Assembly: GCA_020428265.1 (NCBI GenBank)
Contig: JAGQND010000004.1
Coordinates: 1 to 23,678, forward strand
Direction of reading: 5' to 3'
DNA: 23,678 nt
Source of the DNA: Candidatus Saccharimonadota bacterium
Lineage (GTDB): Bacteria > Patescibacteriota > Saccharimonadia > Saccharimonadales > Saccharimonadaceae
A program made the position numbers and the translations under genes. The notes below the pieces were generated by a model. The model made no database searches, was not told the origin of the DNA, and saw only the letters and a program-made list of their open reading frames with translations. This document shows positions 16,082 to 22,129 of the stretch, piece by piece (the stretch's first letter is position 1; each line of letters starts with the position of its first letter).

Positions 16082-16384
16082 TTACTTGCTGCGTTTAGAC
16101 AGTACCCATTTTACGGACGGGCTCACGGCTTTGTCGGTACGGTGAGTACAGCCTATCCAGCAGCACGGTCGGCGTTTACCTTCTTTTAATTGTTTTACTA
16201 CGCGTTTTACGTGGTCTTCGCGAGTTTTAGCTTGCTTGACATCTATAGTCCAGCAAATCCACTCATTGCGAGCAAGGGGAGTTAGGGAGTTCCATAGGGC
16301 AGCAGACTGCTTGTCAGCAAGCAGTGCTTTTTTGAGGTCGCTTGGTAGCTCGTGCGCAGTGCCGCCGGGTAGTGTTGTAGACAT
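16082..16384 (-). CDS. YdeI/OmpD-associated family small protein
   Basis: This 100-residue protein matches the C-terminal domain of the YdeI (bacteriocin-protection/OmpD-associated) family. It has L-P-S-D-L-K-K-A-L-L, then W-N-S-L-T-P-L-A-R-N-E-W-I-C-W-T, then K-T-R-E-D-H-V-K-R-V, and finally the hallmark G-K-R-R-P-C-C-W-I-G-C. Function is not well defined. I take the ATG at 16384 (M-S-T-T-L-P-G-G); a GTG five codons upstream would place the -10 inside the gene. TATAAT (16391-16396, minus) ends 6 nt before that ATG, so the mRNA is probably leaderless. It is divergent from the MMPL exporter. Confidence 0.8.
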   Translation of the reverse strand: MSTTLPGGTAHELPSDLKKALLADKQSAALWNSLTPLARNEWICWTIDVKQAKTREDHVKRVVKQLKEGKRRPCCWIGCTHRTDKAVSPSVKWVLSKRSK

Positions 16385-16424
16385 ATTTACATTATACACC
16401 CAGCGTAAATACTTTACACGCGAA

Positions 16425-16457
16425 AATACTTAACATACAATAAGTATTATATATAAA
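16425..16457 (+). promoter_or_regulatory. MMPL exporter promoter with overlapping palindrome (possible MarR operator)
   Basis: AATACTTA (16425-16432) and TAAGTATT (16441-16448) form a perfect 8-bp inverted repeat around 8 nt. It overlaps a candidate promoter, TTAACA (16430-16435), 16 bp, TATAAA (16452-16457). Size and position suit a MarR-type operator. Confidence 0.5.
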
Positions 16458-16475
16458 ACATGAGGGGAAATATAA

Positions 16476-18674
16476 ATGTTTAAAAAGTTTGCGGATTTTA
16501 TAGTCAAACACCACTGGTACGTTATAGGTTTTTGGATTGTTGCAGCGGTACTGACCGTTACACTTTCACCGCGCCTAGATAGCGTAACCAGCGACGACCA
16601 AGCGAGTTTTTTACCTAGTAAATACGAATCAGCTACGGCACAAAAACTTGCCGCCGAGGCTTTTCCGCAAAATGAAGGTCAGACCGTCATAAGCTTAATT
16701 AAGCGTACAGATGGTAAAAAACTAACGAGTGACGATCAGCAAAAAGTACAATCACTTACGACAGCTATAACTGATAAAAAAATCAACAAAGTTAATGGCT
16801 CGGTAACTTCTCCTCAAATGCTCTCTAAAGATGGCAAAATACAGCTCATCACAACTCAAGTTACTGCCGAAATGAGCGACGTCAACGCTGCTGACCCAGT
16901 AAAAGATATCCGCAATGTGCTATCTGATGGTACTAAGGATTCTGACTTAGAATATGCTGTGACTGGCTCACTTGCTATCATGTTAGACACCAAAGATTCA
17001 TCGCAAAACGCCGAGATTGTAGTTGGATTAGTCACGGTTCTACTTATTCTAATTCTTCCTACAATTGTGTTTCGTAGCCCATTCGCAGGTATATTGTCAC
17101 TGGTTTCAGTCGGTATTGTGTTCACTATGGCTACATCACTACTTGCTCTTACTGCCAAGATATTTGACTTCAATGTTAGCGGGCAGCTTACGTCGTTGCT
17201 AATAGTGGTGCTATTTGGTATAGGTACCGACTATATACTGTTCCTACTATTCCGCTACCGCGAGCGCCTACGTAGTGGCGATCATACGCGTGGTGCCGTG
17301 GCTTATGCACTTGGTCGCGCGAGCGAGGCTATTTTCTCGGCTGCATTGGTTGTAGCTAGTGCATTTGCGGCTATGTTCGCAGCGTCTCTTGGATTCTTTA
17401 GCTCGCTTGCACCAGGCTTAGTTATATCGGTTCTACTCATGCTGGCAGCTACCATGACCCTTGTACCCGCGTTACTATCATTAGTAGGCGATAAGATTTT
17501 TTGGCCATCTAAAAAGTGGCAAAAAGCACATAAAGGCAAGACAATTTCTGTTCGCCTGGGCGCAGTTATAGCGCGCCGCCCTGGTGTGGTGTCGGTGGTT
17601 GTGTTGGTGCTTTTGGCCGGTTTGGCATCAGGCCTAGCTCAGTATAAGTCTACATTCGACCTCATAAGTCAGCTACCTAGCAACACTGAGTCTAGTCGTG
17701 GCTACAAAGATTTATCGGCTGCGTTTTCTGCGGGCACCAGCAGCCCAGTTAGCGTATATATTAAGAGCGACAAGCCGCTAGATACAAAAGCACTTCAACC
17801 ACTTGTAAGTAAACTTGCTACGGCTGATGGCGTAGACAGTTTGGTAGCCGTGCAGGCAAAACCAACTGCTGCGGAGCTAGAGCAGCTAGCTAAGCTGCCA
17901 CCTGAGCAATTGCAGGCTATGATGGCTGCAGCTGCCGCTCAAAAACCTAACTACGTACAGCTCTCTAGTGATAAAAAAGTAGCTTTGGTTTCATTACTAC
18001 TCAAAGCCGACCCGAATTCTGACGCCGCTATGAAAGCCGTGAGCGGGCCAATACGCGACGCCGCACATAGTGTTAATTTGGGTGACGCAAATGTATATGT
18101 AGGTGGCGAAACAGCTAGCTATGCCGACCTAAACGATGCTACAAATAGAGACATATCGGTGATTGCACCTGTAGCGGCAGTGATAATATTTGTGATACTT
18201 GCTATCTTGCTTCGTAGTTTAGTGGCGCCTATATACCTGCTGTTATCCGTTGGCCTAGGTATACTTGCTACGCTGGGTGCTACTACTTACTTATTTATGG
18301 GTGTGGCGGGGCACGATGGTTTGATGTTTATGTTGCCGATTCTACTCTACTTATTCGTAGTGGCCGTAGGCACAGACTACAACATATTGATGATTACTCG
18401 TTTGCGTGAAGAAATTCATATAGAAGGCAAAAAACCACGCGAGGCTGCGCGCTTAGCGGTAGAGCACACGGCGCCAACTTTGGCTTCGGCTGGTTTAATA
18501 CTCGCTGGTACATTTGCATCGTTGATGTTGGCTGGCATGAGTCTGCTTACCGAAATGGGCTTTAGTGTATCGTTTGGTATAGCCCTTGGTGCATTTGTGG
18601 TTTCCATGTTCCTCATACCTGCGCTATCGGCAATATTTGGCAAGTGGGTATGGTGGCCAAGCAAGGTTAAGTAG
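16476..18674 (+). CDS. MMPL/RND-family transporter
   Basis: This 732-residue inner-membrane protein belongs to the MMPL branch of the RND superfamily, which exports lipids, siderophores or drugs using the proton gradient. It has the usual duplicated layout: one helix (about 15-33), an outer domain, five helices (about 175-335), then a second copy with a helix near 370-388, an outer domain and five C-terminal helices. Each half has the conserved transmembrane Asp-Tyr pair: G-I-G-T-D-Y-I-L-F-L and V-G-T-D-Y-N-I-L-M-I. Outer domains are moderate in size with an Ala- and Gln-rich stretch near residues 465-495. A Shine-Dalgarno (GAGGGG, 16462-16467) sets the start. A MarR gene follows after 9 nt and probably regulates it. 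Confidence 0.93.
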   Translation: MFKKFADFIVKHHWYVIGFWIVAAVLTVTLSPRLDSVTSDDQASFLPSKYESATAQKLAAEAFPQNEGQTVISLIKRTDGKKLTSDDQQKVQSLTTAITDKKINKVNGSVTSPQMLSKDGKIQLITTQVTAEMSDVNAADPVKDIRNVLSDGTKDSDLEYAVTGSLAIMLDTKDSSQNAEIVVGLVTVLLILILPTIVFRSPFAGILSLVSVGIVFTMATSLLALTAKIFDFNVSGQLTSLLIVVLFGIGTDYILFLLFRYRERLRSGDHTRGAVAYALGRASEAIFSAALVVASAFAAMFAASLGFFSSLAPGLVISVLLMLAATMTLVPALLSLVGDKIFWPSKKWQKAHKGKTISVRLGAVIARRPGVVSVVVLVLLAGLASGLAQYKSTFDLISQLPSNTESSRGYKDLSAAFSAGTSSPVSVYIKSDKPLDTKALQPLVSKLATADGVDSLVAVQAKPTAAELEQLAKLPPEQLQAMMAAAAAQKPNYVQLSSDKKVALVSLLLKADPNSDAAMKAVSGPIRDAAHSVNLGDANVYVGGETASYADLNDATNRDISVIAPVAAVIIFVILAILLRSLVAPIYLLLSVGLGILATLGATTYLFMGVAGHDGLMFMLPILLYLFVVAVGTDYNILMITRLREEIHIEGKKPREAARLAVEHTAPTLASAGLILAGTFASLMLAGMSLLTEMGFSVSFGIALGAFVVSMFLIPALSAIFGKWVWWPSKVK

Positions 18675-18683
18675 GTAGCCCGT

Positions 18684-19121
18684 ATGTCTATTGAGCGAGA
18701 GATATCTGAGCTTATAAATCAGATGGCACGCGCGGTGCAGCACAAACGCTTGCACCCTGGCGACGACACGCTTACTCTTGCCAATATTCGTTTGTTGACC
18801 TATCTATATAGTCGAGTGGAGCCGCCAAGTATAAACGATATAGCGCAGTTGCTGGATACATCGCTACCGGGTGCTAGTGTGATGATAGACAAGCTTGAGC
18901 TAGACGGCTTAGTGGCGCGCGAACGCGACAAGGCTGATGGTCGGATAGTTCGCATAGTGTTGTCGCAAAAGGGAATTGATAAGTTTAGTTCGCATGTGGA
19001 GCAGTCTACGGAAATGTTAAAAATTGTGTTGCAAGATTTTAGTGAGCGTGACAAAGAAGTTGTGATGAGGTTTATAACTAGCTACGTGCGCCTGGTAGAG
19101 TCTAGATCGTCTTGCCATTGA
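18684..19121 (+). CDS. MarR family transcriptional regulator
   Basis: This 145-residue protein is a winged-helix DNA-binding repressor of the MarR type. The helix-turn-helix is P-S-I-N-D-I-A-Q-L-L-D-T-S-L-P-G-A-S-V-M-I-D-K-L (about 50-73), followed by the wing with D-K-A-D-G-R-I-V-R-I-V-L-S (about 84-96), where the D-x-R-x-x-R pattern is typical. N- and C-terminal helices would form the dimer interface. It starts 9 nt after the MMPL stop, so it is in the same operon and likely represses it from the palindrome at 16425-16448. The end of the gene contains the -35 of the next promoter. Confidence 0.9.
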   Translation: MSIEREISELINQMARAVQHKRLHPGDDTLTLANIRLLTYLYSRVEPPSINDIAQLLDTSLPGASVMIDKLELDGLVARERDKADGRIVRIVLSQKGIDKFSSHVEQSTEMLKIVLQDFSERDKEVVMRFITSYVRLVESRSSCH

Positions 19122-19146
19122 TTTTTTATGGTATTTATGCTATAAT
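19118..19146 (+). promoter_or_regulatory. Strong sigma70-type promoter of the chimeric lipoprotein/MFS ORF
   Basis: TTGATT (19118-19123), a 17-bp spacer, then TGCTATAAT with the hexamer at 19141-19146. The -35 overlaps the marR stop codon. A Shine-Dalgarno AAAGGAA (19174-19180) lies 5 nt before the ATG at 19186. Confidence 0.75.
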
Positions 19147-19185
19147 AGTAAAATAGGCATTAGTCAACGACCGAAAGGAAATCTA

Positions 19186-19734
19186 ATGTCGCTCTTTTCT
19201 AGTGGCAAGAAGCTCGGCGCCTCGCTGGCAATTGCGGCTGCACTGGCCATGGCGGTCAGCGGCTGCAACGGCGATGGCGATTCGACGAAGAGTGTGCAGA
19301 GCCTCGGCGGTACGACTGTGGTTGTGTTGCCGCGCTTGCTCAAAATTTGGGACGAGCAAATTGTTGGCTCTATGGGCCTGGCTGGGTTAACCGTGGGGCT
19401 AATATTGTTGTTTATAAGCGCCTTTTGGCCGCATGCCGCACTGGTTGTGGCGGCTGTAGCGTGTATTGTTTTGGGCGAGGGATTGTTTGACCCGTCGTAT
19501 AACGCGCGGCTATCTATGACAGTACCCGAGCATAAACAGGGTTTACTGCAGGGTACAAACCAAAGCTTGCAGGCGCTATATAGAGTAGTTGTGCCGCTAG
19601 CGGCGGGCGCTATATATACGTATAATCATGGTTCAGTTTTTGCTATCGCAGCCGTGTCGCTTGGTATTTGTTTGGCTTTGTTTGTGCGCCTAAAACCCCG
19701 CACAGTGGCTCCGTCACTTACAGCTGTCAGCTAG
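19186..19734 (+). CDS. Chimeric ORF: lipoprotein signal peptide fused to the C-terminal part of an MFS transporter
   Basis: The 182-residue frame joins two unrelated pieces. Residues 1-27 look like a lipoprotein signal: a basic start (S-G-K-K), a hydrophobic core L-G-A-S-L-A-I-A-A-A-L-A-M-A, then V-S-G-C with Cys27 as the lipidation site. Residues 28-45 are a polar linker. From about residue 48 the sequence becomes the second half of an MFS permease, with four hydrophobic helices and the loop V-P-E-H-K-Q-G-L-L-Q-G-T-N-Q-S-L. The first part is G+C-rich (78 of 120 bases over 19201-19320) and uses GCC, CTC and GGC codons, unlike the neighbours. It has a good promoter and Shine-Dalgarno. It may be a deletion remnant of an MFS gene beside marR, or an assembly join. 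Transport activity is unlikely. Confidence 0.6.
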   Translation: MSLFSSGKKLGASLAIAAALAMAVSGCNGDGDSTKSVQSLGGTTVVVLPRLLKIWDEQIVGSMGLAGLTVGLILLFISAFWPHAALVVAAVACIVLGEGLFDPSYNARLSMTVPEHKQGLLQGTNQSLQALYRVVVPLAAGAIYTYNHGSVFAIAAVSLGICLALFVRLKPRTVAPSLTAVS

Positions 19735-19745
19735 TTGTTAATTTA

Positions 19746-19768
19746 AAACCCCGCCGGTGAAGGCGGGG
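19746..19768 (-). terminator. Intrinsic terminator of the GNAT gene
   Basis: CCCCGCC (19749-19755) and GGCGGGG (19762-19768) pair around a 6-nt loop. Only the minus strand has the T-run (GGGGTTTTAAAT), so it ends the leftward GNAT transcript, 6 nt after its stop. Confidence 0.85.
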
Positions 19769-19774
19769 AGTGCA

Positions 19775-20440
19775 CTATGGTAGAGTGACGTTTGCGCTGG
19801 CCCAGTCTAGTGCAGCTTGGGTGCGGGCACGAGCCTCGCGCGCGGCTTTGCCTGGGCGGTCGCTACCCCACCAGCGTTTCCACACAGCGTCGCTAGGGTT
19901 TATGCACTCTAGCTGGTCGGAGTGGCGTAGTTTGCCGTCGGCAAATTTTACGTTGCGCTTGACGTGGGTTACGTAGTAGCCAGACTTTTCGAGCGCGCGG
20001 CGACTGGCTGGATTGCCATGTAGCACTTCGGACCATATACGGTCGAGTCCTACGACATGGAACCCATACCAAGTGCGTGCCTGGTGTATGGCCGAGGCTA
20101 TGCCTTTGCCCCAGTATTCGCGCTTGAATATTAGCGAGCCGCTACCTGCCGTGTAGAAAAAATCTTTGTGCAGGTGGTGTAGACTGGTGGTGCCTATCAG
20201 CTCGCGCTCGGCACCACGGAGTATGTATACTCCCCACGTTATACTGGTGGTATCGGTGCGAATTTTGTCGAACCATTCGTACTCGTCCTCCAGTACTTTT
20301 GCGCTTGTTTCTAGGTAGCGCGTGATGTGCGCCGACTGTATGCCGGGGCTCACGAAATCACCCATGACTTCGCGCGTGAGTGGTGCAAGCTCTAGGCGCA
20401 GCTCGCCAACTTGTAGCTGCAAAATAGACCCAAATGCCAT
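19775..20440 (-). CDS. GNAT family N-acetyltransferase (RimJ/RimL-like)
   Basis: This 221-residue protein fits the GNAT fold of the RimJ/RimL type. The acetyl-CoA loop reads F-K-R-E-Y-W-G-K-G-I-A-S-A (about 105-117). The later H-G-N-P-A-S-R-R-A-L-E-K-S-G-Y (about 142-156) is the signature of protein or antibiotic acetyltransferases in this group. A 60-residue C-terminal extension (W-K-R-W-W-G, then a helix rich in Ala and Arg) is not part of the core fold. The substrate is unknown. The start at 20440 is set by AAAGGA (20447-20452, minus). The gene lies at the end of a long, structured leader with a small ORF and a terminator, so it is probably attenuated. Confidence 0.85.
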   Translation of the reverse strand: MAFGSILQLQVGELRLELAPLTREVMGDFVSPGIQSAHITRYLETSAKVLEDEYEWFDKIRTDTTSITWGVYILRGAERELIGTTSLHHLHKDFFYTAGSGSLIFKREYWGKGIASAIHQARTWYGFHVVGLDRIWSEVLHGNPASRRALEKSGYYVTHVKRNVKFADGKLRHSDQLECINPSDAVWKRWWGSDRPGKAAREARARTQAALDWASANVTLP

Positions 20441-20454
20441 GATGCGTCCTTTCT

Positions 20455-20492
20455 GTCACATAGTGACTTGTTATGGTTTCAGTTTTGAAACC
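20455..20492 (-). promoter_or_regulatory. Two hairpins just upstream of the GNAT ribosome binding site
   Basis: On the minus strand GGTTTC/GAAACC (20475-20492, 6-nt loop) is followed by GTCAC/GTGAC (20455-20467, 3-nt loop). The second ends 2 nt before the Shine-Dalgarno AAAGGA and could affect ribosome access. Confidence 0.45.
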
Positions 20493-20517
20493 AGATTCAC
20501 CCCCGACTTTTGGGACT

Positions 20518-20539
20518 AAAAAACCTCCGGAGTCGGAGG
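20518..20539 (-). terminator. Intrinsic terminator within the GNAT leader
   Basis: On the minus strand CCTCCG-ACTC-CGGAGG (20539-20524) is followed by six T (20523-20518). This is a textbook terminator placed between the 28-codon leader ORF and the GNAT gene. Confidence 0.85.
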
Positions 20540-20582
20540 CGTATCTGAGTGCAAAAATGAGTGCTAAAGAGGTAGATACGCC
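20538..20582 (-). promoter_or_regulatory. Stem competing with the leader terminator (candidate antiterminator)
   Basis: GGCGTATCT (20582-20574, minus) and AGATACGCC (20546-20538, minus) are perfectly complementary over 9 bp with a 27-nt loop. The 5' arm lies in the last codons of the leader ORF. The 3' arm overlaps the first 2 bases of the terminator stem, so the two structures compete only in part. Confidence 0.55.
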
Positions 20583-20650
20583 ACACGTTGAAACATGCCA
20601 ATGTAATTGACCTTGGTACGAGTTTCGAAATGTGACGTAAATGTTGTCAT
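20564..20650 (-). CDS. 28-residue putative leader peptide upstream of the GNAT gene
   Basis: The ATG at 20650 starts a 28-codon frame ending in TAG (20566-20564). It lies 6 nt after a TATTAT -10, so it would begin at the 5' end of the mRNA. The N-terminal half is rich in threonine (five of the first 12 residues: M-T-T-F-T-S-H-F-E-T-R-T). There is no signal peptide. The last codons form the 5' arm of a 9-bp stem that touches the following terminator, which is the standard position for a regulatory leader ORF. It may be translated only to sense ribosome stalling. I have no homolog in mind, and chance is possible for so short a frame. Confidence 0.5.
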   Translation of the reverse strand: MTTFTSHFETRTKVNYIGMFQRVAYLPL

Positions 20651-20656
20651 ACTTCC

Positions 20657-20685
20657 ATAATATCATACTTTTAAACATAGGTCAA
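20657..20685 (-). promoter_or_regulatory. Sigma70-type promoter of the GNAT leader transcript
   Basis: On the minus strand TTGACC (20685-20680), a 17-bp spacer and TATTAT (20662-20657). This is the best -35/-10 match in the region and it faces the GNAT gene. Confidence 0.75.
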
Positions 20686-20707
20686 ATGGAGTTTTAGGCG
20701 TTGCGTG

Positions 20708-20716
20708 TGCTATAAT
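20708..20716 (+). promoter_or_regulatory. Extended -10 promoter of the structured RNA
   Basis: TGCTATAAT, with the hexamer at 20711-20716, precedes the RNA. No clear -35 is seen. Transcription would start near 20723, at the first base of the closing stem. Confidence 0.65.
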
Positions 20717-20720
20717 AGAT

Positions 20721-20878
20721 TTGTTCTAAATCAATTTAAACCGCAATAGCACTTCGGAGCCATGCATTTTGTGTTTGGTGCGATTAAGCCAGTAATTAGG
20801 GCATCGCGCGAACATTAGGGTTAATCCCCGAAGTGCGGACAAACGATTTAGAACACCGTCGCGGTGTCCTATTTTTTA
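20721..20878 (+). ncRNA. Structured self-terminating small RNA, 6S-like rod fold
   Basis: After the promoter at 20708-20716 there is a nested set of complementary segments. The closing stem P1 is 20722-20732 with 20845-20855 (11 bp, TGTTCTAAATC/GATTTAGAACA). An asymmetric internal bubble has 17 nt on the 5' side and 9 nt on the 3' side. P2 is 20750-20757 with 20828-20835 (8 bp, CACTTCGG/CCGAAGTG). Then follow TGTTTG (20772-20777)/CGAACA (20809-20814) with one G-U pair, GCGAT (20780-20784)/ATCGC (20803-20807), and GCC/GGC closing a 9-nt loop. A terminator with a T-run follows. A single rod with a large central bubble, about 155 nt long, resembles 6S RNA, which binds RNA polymerase as a promoter mimic. 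I see no sequence motif that proves 6S. tmRNA, SRP RNA and RNase P motifs are absent. Confidence 0.7.
20854..20877 (+). terminator. Intrinsic terminator of the small RNA, before the restriction-modification genes
   Basis: ACACCG (20853-20858 region) pairs with CGGTGT around a TCG loop, then CCTA and six T (20872-20877). The methyltransferase ATG lies 25 nt downstream, so either the terminator leaks or a promoter is hidden in this gap. Confidence 0.8.
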
Positions 20879-20902
20879 GGGCCTCGCAGAAACGAGTGTT
20901 CT

Positions 20903-22129
20903 ATGCCCAAACAATATAACTTAGATTTTATAAATCCAGTCAATACTATCGCCATCGGGGACAATCTCGATTTCTTAAAGTCGGCCCAGCGAAAAGTTCT
21001 GCAGTACGACATTGTGTACATAGACCCGCCGTATAATACTGGAAATAAATTTTCATATAACGACAAGCGTAGTGCGAATGATTGGCTGAAATTTATGCGC
21101 GATAGGCTCGTCGTCACTCGCGATATTTTGCGCGAAAGTGGAGTGCTGTATATATCAATTGACGATAGCTCGCTATATGATTTGAAGATACTATGCGATG
21201 AATTGTATGGTGTGCAAAATTTCCTTGGAGTTTTTATTACCAAACAAGCAGTTCGCAGTAATTCAAATCATATAAATACAATTCACGAATACGTGGTTGC
21301 GTATGCTAAAAGTAAAAATAAACTTTCGTCATTTAAGATTAAGAGAATTGACAGTCCTGGCGACGCGGTGATGATAAAAGATTTGTCGCGAAGGGTAAAG
21401 AAAGAACTTAAGGCCAACGGCAAGGCTAGTGCGACTAAGCTATTGTCTAAATTGAATAGCGAGTATATGCAGAAACGAGGTATGACGTGGCTCAAAAACT
21501 ACTCGCAGGTTGATGATGATGGTAGGATATTTTTCTCTAAAGATCTGTCTGTTCCGGGGCAACCCAACGCACTTGAAATTCCAGAAATTGGATTAAAGTT
21601 AAAGCCGTTAGCAACACGTAAATGGTCTACTGCTAAAAAGATAATGCAGCTTTATAACGAAGATAAACTGCATTTTAAAAATGGACGCCCGTATGAAAAG
21701 CATTATTTGGAGGACGCTCACGACAACGTATCTTCGGTTTTAGATTTTTATTCCAGGCAGGGCACGAACGACTTGAATAAGTTGGGTTTGAGGGGACTGT
21801 TTGACACGCCAAAGCCAGTAGAACTTATTAAATATTTGATTAGGATTGCTACCTATGAAACTGAAAACGCCTTGGTGTTGGATTATTTTGCCGGCTCGGG
21901 AACTACGGCGCAGGCGGTGATGGAGATTAATCATGAAGATGGTAAGTGCCACACATATCACCTTGTGCAACTAGACGAGGAAATATCTAAAGATACGCTG
22001 CAATATGATTTTGCGAAAGAGCATAATCTTGCACTCAGTGTAGACCAGCTTATGGTATATAGGCTAAACGCAGTTCGCGACAAGTTGAAGCTAGATGATG
22101 AACTTAAAATAATAAAGGCAGGTGAATAG
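20903..22129 (+). CDS. Site-specific DNA adenine methyltransferase, beta class (Mod-like)
   Basis: This 408-residue methyltransferase has motif IV D-P-P-Y-N-T-G (41-47) before the SAM motif I D-Y-F-A-G-S-G-T-T (327-335). That order marks the beta class of N6-adenine or N4-cytosine enzymes related to type III Mod. I-G-D-N-L-D-F-L (18-25) matches the segment that precedes motif IV in Mod proteins. Residues about 130-300 between the motifs are the target recognition region. The start at 20903 is chosen because the longer frame begins at a GTG inside the small-RNA terminator. The methyltransferase is shorter than typical type III Mod proteins, and no Res helicase follows. Instead a small nuclease-like gene overlaps its stop by 1 nt. 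Confidence 0.9.
   Translation: MPKQYNLDFINPVNTIAIGDNLDFLKSAQRKVLQYDIVYIDPPYNTGNKFSYNDKRSANDWLKFMRDRLVVTRDILRESGVLYISIDDSSLYDLKILCDELYGVQNFLGVFITKQAVRSNSNHINTIHEYVVAYAKSKNKLSSFKIKRIDSPGDAVMIKDLSRRVKKELKANGKASATKLLSKLNSEYMQKRGMTWLKNYSQVDDDGRIFFSKDLSVPGQPNALEIPEIGLKLKPLATRKWSTAKKIMQLYNEDKLHFKNGRPYEKHYLEDAHDNVSSVLDFYSRQGTNDLNKLGLRGLFDTPKPVELIKYLIRIATYETENALVLDYFAGSGTTAQAVMEINHEDGKCHTYHLVQLDEEISKDTLQYDFAKEHNLALSVDQLMVYRLNAVRDKLKLDDELKIIKAGE

Noticed and set aside
19300..19734. MFS remnant as a duplicate of the MFS gene at 4024-5340
   Set aside because: Both have the same loop position (V-P-x-x-K-Q-G) but the surrounding helices differ throughout, so they are separate family members.
20721..20855. 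Terminal inverted repeats of an insertion sequence
   Set aside because: The repeats enclose only about 110 bp with no transposase and no target duplication; they fit an RNA stem with promoter and terminator.
20721..20878. Retron msr-msd RNA, because of the long end-to-end inverted repeat
   Set aside because: No reverse transcriptase gene is in the window, and the element ends in an ordinary terminator.
20721..20878. tmRNA, SRP RNA or RNase P RNA
   Set aside because: No tRNA-like ends, no SRP GGAAGCA-type apical loop and no RNase P core motif; it is also too short for tmRNA or RNase P.
20864..20902. GTG start of the methyltransferase at 20864
   Set aside because: It lies inside the small-RNA terminator and the added residues do not look like the family; ATG 20903 begins the conserved region.
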